From: JAEMQF01 sp963850525
GTDB lineage: Bacteria; Pseudomonadota; Gammaproteobacteria; Burkholderiales; Burkholderiaceae_C
Length of the DNA stretch: 64,000 nucleotides
NCBI GenBank assembly: GCA_963850525.1
Contig: CAWKLQ010000004.1
Location: 992,001-1,056,000, forward strand
Reading direction: 5' to 3'
This document shows, piece by piece, positions 59,980 to 64,000 of the stretch. Below the pieces are notes generated by a model, which was given only the letters and a program-made list of their open reading frames with translations, was not told the DNA's origin and ran no database searches. The stretch's first letter is position 1, and every line of letters starts with the position of its first letter. The translations under genes and the position numbers were made by a program.

Positions 59980-60627
59980 TCAGTGCGTCGCCGCTGCGCT
60001 GCCCCAGAGTTGCTTGAGTCGCGCGTCACGCCCGCAACCGGTGCGGTAATACTGGTAGCGGATCGGGTTCTTCTTGTAGTAGTCCTGGTGGTAGTCCTCG
60101 GCCGGATAAAGCGCGCCGGCCAACACCACCTCGGTGACGATGGGCTCCTTGAACGGCTTGCTCTTTTCCAGCGCCGCGCGTGACGCGAGGGCGGTCTTCA
60201 ACTGCGCGTCGTCGAGCGCATAAATGGCGCTGCGATAGGGCGAGCCGGCGTCGCAGAACTGCCGGTCTTTGGTCGTCGGGTCGATGGTGCGCCAGAAGTG
60301 TTCGACGAGCTTGGCGTAGCTCACGCGCGCCGGGTCGAAAATCACTTCCACGACTTCGGCGTGGCCGGTGCGTTTCGCCGCGACCTGTTCGTAAGTCGGG
60401 TTCGCGACGCTGCCGCCGCTGTAGCCCGACGTCGTCGACAAGACGCCGTCGACCTTGTCGAAATCGGCTTCGACGCACCAGAAGCAGCCGCCGGCGAAGA
60501 TCGCGCGTGCGGTGGTGCTGGTGGGCGTCAACGCCGGCGCGGCAGGCGTGGGCCCGGCGGCTGCGGCGATGTCGATCATGCACATCGTCAGCAGTGCAGC
60601 GGCGCTTAATCTGCCGTGCGCGTTCAT
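59980..60627 (-). CDS. msrA: Peptide-methionine (S)-S-oxide reductase MsrA, exported form
   Basis: A 215-residue protein with an N-terminal hydrophobic signal peptide (residues about 8-24, ending IAAAAG), then a linker rich in Ala, Pro and Thr. The active-site motif GCFWC follows with catalytic Cys48. The conserved YHQDYY and the late RTGCG (resolving Cys) are present. Export to the periplasm is predicted. It is coupled to msrB by an ATGA overlap. Repairs oxidised methionine in envelope proteins; the electron donor gene is not in the window. Confidence 0.94.
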   Translation of the reverse strand: MNAHGRLSAAALLTMCMIDIAAAAGPTPAAPALTPTSTTARAIFAGGCFWCVEADFDKVDGVLSTTSGYSGGSVANPTYEQVAAKRTGHAEVVEVIFDPARVSYAKLVEHFWRTIDPTTKDRQFCDAGSPYRSAIYALDDAQLKTALASRAALEKSKPFKEPIVTEVVLAGALYPAEDYHQDYYKKNPIRYQYYRTGCGRDARLKQLWGSAAATH

Positions 60628-61100
60628 GACAAGACCTCAAACTTCAACGCCACGCCGTTGTTGCAATAGCGCTTGCCGGTGGGCGCCGGGCCGTCGTTGA
60701 ACACATGGCCGTGGTGTCCTTCGCAGCGGGCGCAGTGGTATTCGGTGCGCGGGTAGATGAGCTTGAAGTCGGTCGATGTGCCCAGCGCCCCCGGATAGAA
60801 GCTGAAGAAACTCGGCCAGCCGGTGCCGCTCTCGAATTTCATTTCCGAGCCGAACAACGGCAGGTCGCAGCCTGCGCACAAGTAGCGCCCCTTGCGCTTT
60901 TCGGCGTTGAGCAGGCTCGTCCCGGCGCGCTCGGTGCCGTGTTTGCGCAGCACCTGGTACTGCTCGTTGTTCAGGCGCTTTTTCCACTCGGCGTCGGGCA
61001 GAACCAGCGGTTCGATTTTCGGCCCGCCACCGTCGGCGGCGACGGCGTAAGTGGGCCAGCCGGCAGCAAAAAGCCATTGAAGCAGGGGACGGCGGGTCAT
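60624..61100 (-). CDS. msrB: Peptide-methionine (R)-S-oxide reductase MsrB, exported form
   Basis: A 158-residue protein with signal peptide (RRPLLQWLFAAGWPTYAVA). Zinc-binding cysteines are in CAGC and CARC, the GTGWPSFF segment lines the site, and the catalytic Cys is in KRYCNNG. GGAGG at seven bases before the ATG decides the start at 61100; a GTG 27 nt upstream is less likely. With MsrA it forms a periplasmic methionine-sulfoxide repair pair encoded by one operon. Confidence 0.95.
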   Translation of the reverse strand: MTRRPLLQWLFAAGWPTYAVAADGGGPKIEPLVLPDAEWKKRLNNEQYQVLRKHGTERAGTSLLNAEKRKGRYLCAGCDLPLFGSEMKFESGTGWPSFFSFYPGALGTSTDFKLIYPRTEYHCARCEGHHGHVFNDGPAPTGKRYCNNGVALKFEVLS

Positions 61101-61178
61101 GGTCAATCCTCCAGAAAGTCTGTTCACCAGCGTCAGTCGGGCGAGCGCAGAGAATCTTTCATTGCTGATGCGACTGCG

Positions 61179-62399
61179 TCAAGTCTTGGGCCAAAGCACC
61201 CACATGCGAAGTGCCTGCTTCATGCGCCCGGCCTGGGCCTCGGCTTCGTCGCCCCAGCCCCAGAAATAGTCGGCGCGCACCGCGCCGACGATCGCGCTGC
61301 CGGTGTCTTGCGCCATCACGATGCGGCGCAGCGGCGAATTGGACAGCGGCTCGGTCGTATCGAGCCAGAGCGCTGTCCCGTACGGAATGCTTTGCGGGTC
61401 CACGGCGACCGAGCGCTGCGGCGTGAGCGGCACGGCTTGCGCGCCACGTGGCCCGAGTTGTGGATCGGGCATTGCTTCTTCGCGGAAGAACACGACGCGC
61501 GGGTTCGCCCAGAGCAATTCGTTGATGCGCTTCGGGTTGTGCTTCGCCCAGTGGCGAATCGCCGGCCACGAGGCTTCGCCGGCGCGCAATTCGCCTTGAT
61601 CGATGAGCCAACGACCGACCGACTGGTACGGCAAGTCGTTGTGGCCGGCGTAGGCGACACGCACCAGTTGGCGCTTGCCGTCCGCGCCGGCGATGTTCAG
61701 GCGCCCGGAGCCTTGCACTTGAAGCAGCAGTACGTCCAGCGGATCGGCAACGTAGGCGAGTTCGCGCCCGCGCAGGGCGGCCTGGCCTGCGGGCAGCGTG
61801 TCGAGTTGGCGCCGGCTCCAGTAGGGGGAGCGCGTGCCCAGATCGCCGGGAGGCATGTGCAGCGCATGGCGAAAGCCGTTGCGCGGTGTGCGCGACGCCT
61901 CGACGAGGGGCTCGAAGTAGCCGGTGATGAGCCCCTCGGGTCCGCCGTCGTGCGCCTCGACGCGGTACGGCTGCAGGCGCCGCTCCAGCCAGGCGCGCGT
62001 TGCGTCGTCGCTGAAAGCGTTTCCCGACGCGACCGCGCTGCGCGCCTGCGCGCACACGCCCGCCCAGCCGGGGGCCGGGCGTTCGCAGCCGCGCAGCAGC
62101 GCAGGCCACAGCTCGGAAGGCCGGTCGCTGGACCAGCCCGGCAGCTCGGTCCAGCTGCTCGCGACCCAGCGCGAGCGCGCCTGGAGAATCGTCGCGCCGG
62201 GCGCGGCACTCGGTGGCCCCGGCGTTGCAGGAGCGCTCTCCTGAGGCAAAGGCGATCTCGCTGGAGCCTCGCGCGCGGAGGGCGGCGCGACAGGCGGCGC
62301 GAGCGGCGCAGTCGTGCACGCGGCGAGCAGCCCGAGAAGCGCCGCGCCCGCGCGCCCGCGCCACCGCGATGAGCGCCAAATCGGCACAATCAGCCGCAT
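61179..62399 (-). CDS. mltA: Membrane-bound lytic murein transglycosylase A
   Basis: A 406-residue outer-membrane lipoprotein. The lipobox LLAAC gives lipidated Cys28, and a Pro/Ala-rich linker follows (about residues 30-85). The MltA domain contains GYFEPLVEASR, then the 3D domain with MAQDTGSAIVGAVRADYFWG, which holds the catalytic Asp. It cleaves peptidoglycan between MurNAc and GlcNAc with formation of the 1,6-anhydro ring. The ATG at 62399 gives a proper signal; upstream starts would extend over the divergent small gene. Confidence 0.94.
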   Translation of the reverse strand: MRLIVPIWRSSRWRGRAGAALLGLLAACTTAPLAPPVAPPSAREAPARSPLPQESAPATPGPPSAAPGATILQARSRWVASSWTELPGWSSDRPSELWPALLRGCERPAPGWAGVCAQARSAVASGNAFSDDATRAWLERRLQPYRVEAHDGGPEGLITGYFEPLVEASRTPRNGFRHALHMPPGDLGTRSPYWSRRQLDTLPAGQAALRGRELAYVADPLDVLLLQVQGSGRLNIAGADGKRQLVRVAYAGHNDLPYQSVGRWLIDQGELRAGEASWPAIRHWAKHNPKRINELLWANPRVVFFREEAMPDPQLGPRGAQAVPLTPQRSVAVDPQSIPYGTALWLDTTEPLSNSPLRRIVMAQDTGSAIVGAVRADYFWGWGDEAEAQAGRMKQALRMWVLWPKT

Positions 62400-62430
62400 C
62401 GACTCAAGCCACCGGACAGCCAAGACAAAC

Positions 62431-62550
62431 ATGTGGGTCATTTTGCTGGAAGCCCTTGGCGCCTTGCTCGTGCTGTTGCTGATCGTCTGGTGGACGATGT
62501 TCGCCGGCCGCACGCGCGGCGAGCGGCGCCGCGACCCTGGCGACGAGTGA
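62431..62550 (+). CDS. Small single-pass membrane protein, 39 residues
   Basis: A 39-residue ORF divergent from mltA (31 bp between starts). One hydrophobic segment (VILLEALGALLVLLLIVWW, residues 3-21) is followed by a strongly charged tail (GRTRGERRRDPGDE), so the C-terminus is expected inside. No strong ribosome-binding site is seen. The composition and context are those of a real gene, but the function is unknown. Confidence 0.65.
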   Translation: MWVILLEALGALLVLLLIVWWTMFAGRTRGERRRDPGDE

Positions 62551-62583
62551 GCGTCGCGCCGGCGAACAAGCCACGCGCCGGCC

Positions 62584-62958
62584 TCAATGCAGCGCCGAGG
62601 CCAGCGTCAAACCGAATTCGTGCACGGGGGAGTCGAACGGGTGCGCGTCTTCCGTCATGCAGAAAAACGTTCCGCGCATCGTTCCGTTGGACGTGCGCAG
62701 GCGCGTCCAGCTCGTGTACTCGAAACTCTCGCCGGGCTTGAGCACCGGCTGGTGGCCCACCACCGCCAGGCCGCGCACTTCCTCGGTGTGGCCGTTGGCG
62801 TCGCTGATGATCCAGTGGCGCGCGATCAACTGCGCCGTCACATCGCCGGAATTGCGGATCGTCACGGTGTAGGCGAACGCGTGTTGCCCGGACTTCGGGT
62901 CCGACTGCTCGGGCAAGTGGCGCACGGCGACCGTGTTCGTGAATTCGGGCTTGGACAT
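62584..62958 (-). CDS. apaG: ApaG (Co2+/Mg2+ efflux-associated) protein
   Basis: A 124-residue protein with a fibronectin-III-like beta-sandwich. FAYTVTIRNSGDVTAQLIARHWIISDANG and VVGHQPVLKPGESFEYTSW are the two best-known ApaG segments, followed by GTMRGTFFCMTEDAHPF. The biochemical role is not settled. No apaH or rsmA gene is adjacent here. The start ATG at 62958 gives the usual length. Confidence 0.95.
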   Translation of the reverse strand: MSKPEFTNTVAVRHLPEQSDPKSGQHAFAYTVTIRNSGDVTAQLIARHWIISDANGHTEEVRGLAVVGHQPVLKPGESFEYTSWTRLRTSNGTMRGTFFCMTEDAHPFDSPVHEFGLTLASALH

Positions 62959-63056
62959 GGGGCGATTCTAGGAGCTGGTCGGCCTGGGGCCGGGGAGTGC
63001 CTTGGGCGCGCTTGACGCCAGCGCCGCTGTGGGCCCGCGCCGACCGGCACGCGGCG

Positions 63057-63084
63057 TTGCTTCACATGCATATGCATTTATACT
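63057..63084 (+). promoter_or_regulatory. marR-type promoter with operator in the spacer
   Basis: TTGCTT (63057-63062), a 16-bp spacer and TATACT (63079-63084). The spacer contains the perfect palindrome ATGCATATGCAT (63066-63077). The start ATG (63091) lies 6 bp after the -10 box, at the expected transcription start, so the mRNA may be leaderless. A repressor at this palindrome would block RNA polymerase, fitting autoregulation by the MarR-family product. Confidence 0.65.
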
Positions 63085-63090
63085 GGCCGC

Positions 63091-63534
63091 ATGGTGGATC
63101 TGGTCGATCGATTTGCGGCGTCGGGCTTTGAGTGCGTGTGCGGCAACATGCGCATGGCGGCTCGCGCCGTCACGGTAATCTACAACCGCCACCTGCGCCC
63201 GGCGGGCTTGCAGGCGACGCAGATGACGGTGCTGTGGGCCGTCGTCGCCAAACGCTCGGCCACCGTCAAAGACATCGCCGAGACGATCGTCATGGACCAG
63301 ACGACCTTGCTGCGCAATCTGCGAATCTTGCATCGGCGCGGTCTGGTGTCGATGACGGTGGGCGACGACCGACGCCAGCGCATCGTCGCTGCCACGCCCG
63401 CAGGCCTGGAACAATTTGCCGCCGCGTTGCCCCAGTGGCAACGTGCGCAGAAGGAGATCGATTCGGCGCTGGGTCAAGGGGGCCTGGAAATCATGAACAA
63501 GAAACTGCTCAAGCTGGTGAGGTCGGTTCAGTAG
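63091..63534 (+). CDS. MarR-family winged-helix transcriptional regulator
   Basis: A 147-residue regulator. The helix-turn-helix is in TVKDIAETIVMDQTTLLRNLRILHRRGLV, followed by the wing (MTVGDDRRQRIVAATPAG). The N-terminal dimerisation helix contains two Cys (FECVCGNMRMAARAV), which could sense redox or metal. Its own promoter carries a TGCATATGCA palindrome, and a longer palindrome with the same core lies downstream, before the next gene. The start ATG follows the -10 box closely. Confidence 0.93.
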   Translation: MVDLVDRFAASGFECVCGNMRMAARAVTVIYNRHLRPAGLQATQMTVLWAVVAKRSATVKDIAETIVMDQTTLLRNLRILHRRGLVSMTVGDDRRQRIVAATPAGLEQFAAALPQWQRAQKEIDSALGQGGLEIMNKKLLKLVRSVQ

Positions 63535-63555
63535 CGATTCCCCTTTTTTTGTCGA

Positions 63556-63571
63556 TGTATATGCATATACA
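63556..63571. promoter_or_regulatory. 16-bp palindromic operator before the AraC-like gene
   Basis: TGTATATGCATATACA is a perfect palindrome sharing the ATGCATAT core with the site in the marR-type promoter. It lies 30 bp before the ATG at 63601 and 22 bp after the MarR gene stop. Its right half contains TATACA, a possible -10. It is probably bound by the MarR-family product. Confidence 0.6.
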
Positions 63572-63600
63572 GCTACAGTGAAACAACAGGCGCCACCGAC

Positions 63601-64000
63601 ATGCCCACCTGGGAATGCATTGATCAGTGCGAGGCTGCCGCCGCGTCGGGTGGCGGGACTCCGCGCGCGGGCCAGGGCAGCGGTCGCTGCGCGCACCCCA
63701 CCGACACGCGCTTGTGCGTCAAGACCGTCGTGTGCGGCAGCGAATGGCTCGAACGCAACCACCGCACGATCCGGCTCGACGAAGACAGCTTCCTGATCGA
63801 AAGCGGGTCGGCATCGACCTCCCATGCGGGTCGCAGCGAAGCTCGACCATTGGCCCTGCATTTCACGCCGTCGCAGGTCGACCGCGCGCTGCACGGCGCG
63901 GCGCTGCCGGTGTTTCGCGACCATGTTCGGCTCAAGGCCGGCCGCATCGGCGCGCAGTTGCGCACAATCGAAAACGCCCTGCAGTCCGGCAGCGCCGCGC
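63601..64000 (+). CDS. AraC-family-like regulator, 5' part (partial at window edge)
   Basis: The frame is open from the ATG at 63601 to the window end (133 codons). The pattern TVVCGSEWLERNHRTIRLDEDSFLI and the following LALHFTPSQVDRALHG segment resemble the N-terminal cupin-like sensing domain of AraC-type regulators. The DNA-binding domain, if present, would be outside the window, so the family call is tentative. It has four Cys in the first 53 residues. It probably belongs to the same regulatory locus as the MarR gene. Confidence 0.55.
   Translation, partial: MPTWECIDQCEAAAASGGGTPRAGQGSGRCAHPTDTRLCVKTVVCGSEWLERNHRTIRLDEDSFLIESGSASTSHAGRSEARPLALHFTPSQVDRALHGAALPVFRDHVRLKAGRIGAQLRTIENALQSGSAA

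Noticed and set aside
1..64000. tRNA, rRNA, tmRNA or integrase/transposase genes
   Set aside because: None was recognised by eye on either strand. A covariance-model scan would be decisive and cannot be run here.

Overview
The window is high-G+C chromosomal DNA densely packed with bacterial genes. It looks like a member of the Burkholderiales (Betaproteobacteria), possibly Comamonadaceae-like. The reasons are the atpIBEFHAGDC order, the Tat-exported TRAP and molybdenum-enzyme subunits, several Liv-type ABC operons, the fused indolepyruvate ferredoxin oxidoreductase, and many branched-chain, aromatic and organic-acid functions. No rRNA, tRNA, CRISPR array, transposase or phage gene was recognised. 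The species cannot be named from the sequence alone.

Layout. 1-3.9 kb: the 3' part of a flavin-dependent halogenase-like enzyme, a DMT permease, phosphatidylserine decarboxylase, a rhodanese-domain protein and a DinB-fold protein. 3.9-8.4 kb: a methylcrotonyl-CoA carboxylase locus (beta subunit, a DUF4126 membrane protein, alpha subunit) behind a perfect 16-bp palindrome resembling a LiuR operator. 8.5-10.4 kb: a hypothetical gene facing a coupled YbaK/DUF1289/HCCA-isomerase operon. 10.4-14.2 kb: a Wzz-like and SLBB polysaccharide-export pair. 14.4-18.1 kb: a cytochrome c'/b561 pair, an acetyltransferase, an HpcH-type aldolase and an aldose epimerase. 18.1-25.4 kb: the complete F-type ATP synthase operon. 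25.4-32.7 kb: an AEC permease, a hypothetical gene, a Rep-like helicase, a LytS/LytTR two-component pair and a metallo-hydrolase. 33-37.7 kb: a TRAP transporter, an amidase and a 55-residue membrane protein. 37.7-45 kb: a hairpin array, a SnoaL-like protein, an acetyltransferase, a two-subunit molybdenum hydroxylase, a CMD-like protein, a nitronate-monooxygenase-like protein and a frameshifted TpsB-like gene. 45-60 kb: a lipoprotein esterase, the fused indolepyruvate oxidoreductase and two adjacent complete Liv-type ABC operons. 60-64 kb: exported MsrA/MsrB, MltA, a 39-residue membrane protein, ApaG, a MarR regulator with palindromic operators, and the start of an AraC-like gene.

How the genes fit together. 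Energy conservation (ATP synthase, cytochromes) sits among catabolic and uptake modules. Leucine breakdown (carboxylase), aryl-pyruvate oxidation, two amino-acid-type ABC importers and one organic-acid-type TRAP importer suggest a heterotroph living on amino acids and organic or aromatic acids. Several operons are translationally coupled through ATGA or GTGA overlaps. In two unrelated importers (TRAP and the second Liv system) a strong intrinsic terminator lies directly after the binding-protein gene and before the membrane subunits. This would give excess binding protein.

Most unusual features: a palindromic repeat pair translated in frame inside the carboxylase alpha subunit; a diverged duplicate of that gene's first twelve codons just upstream of it; four hairpins between 11-bp direct repeats at 37.7 kb; a MarR promoter with its operator in the spacer and a predicted leaderless start; and key-residue substitutions in a LivF ATPase and an HpaI-type aldolase. 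I did not find a clearly new multi-gene system.
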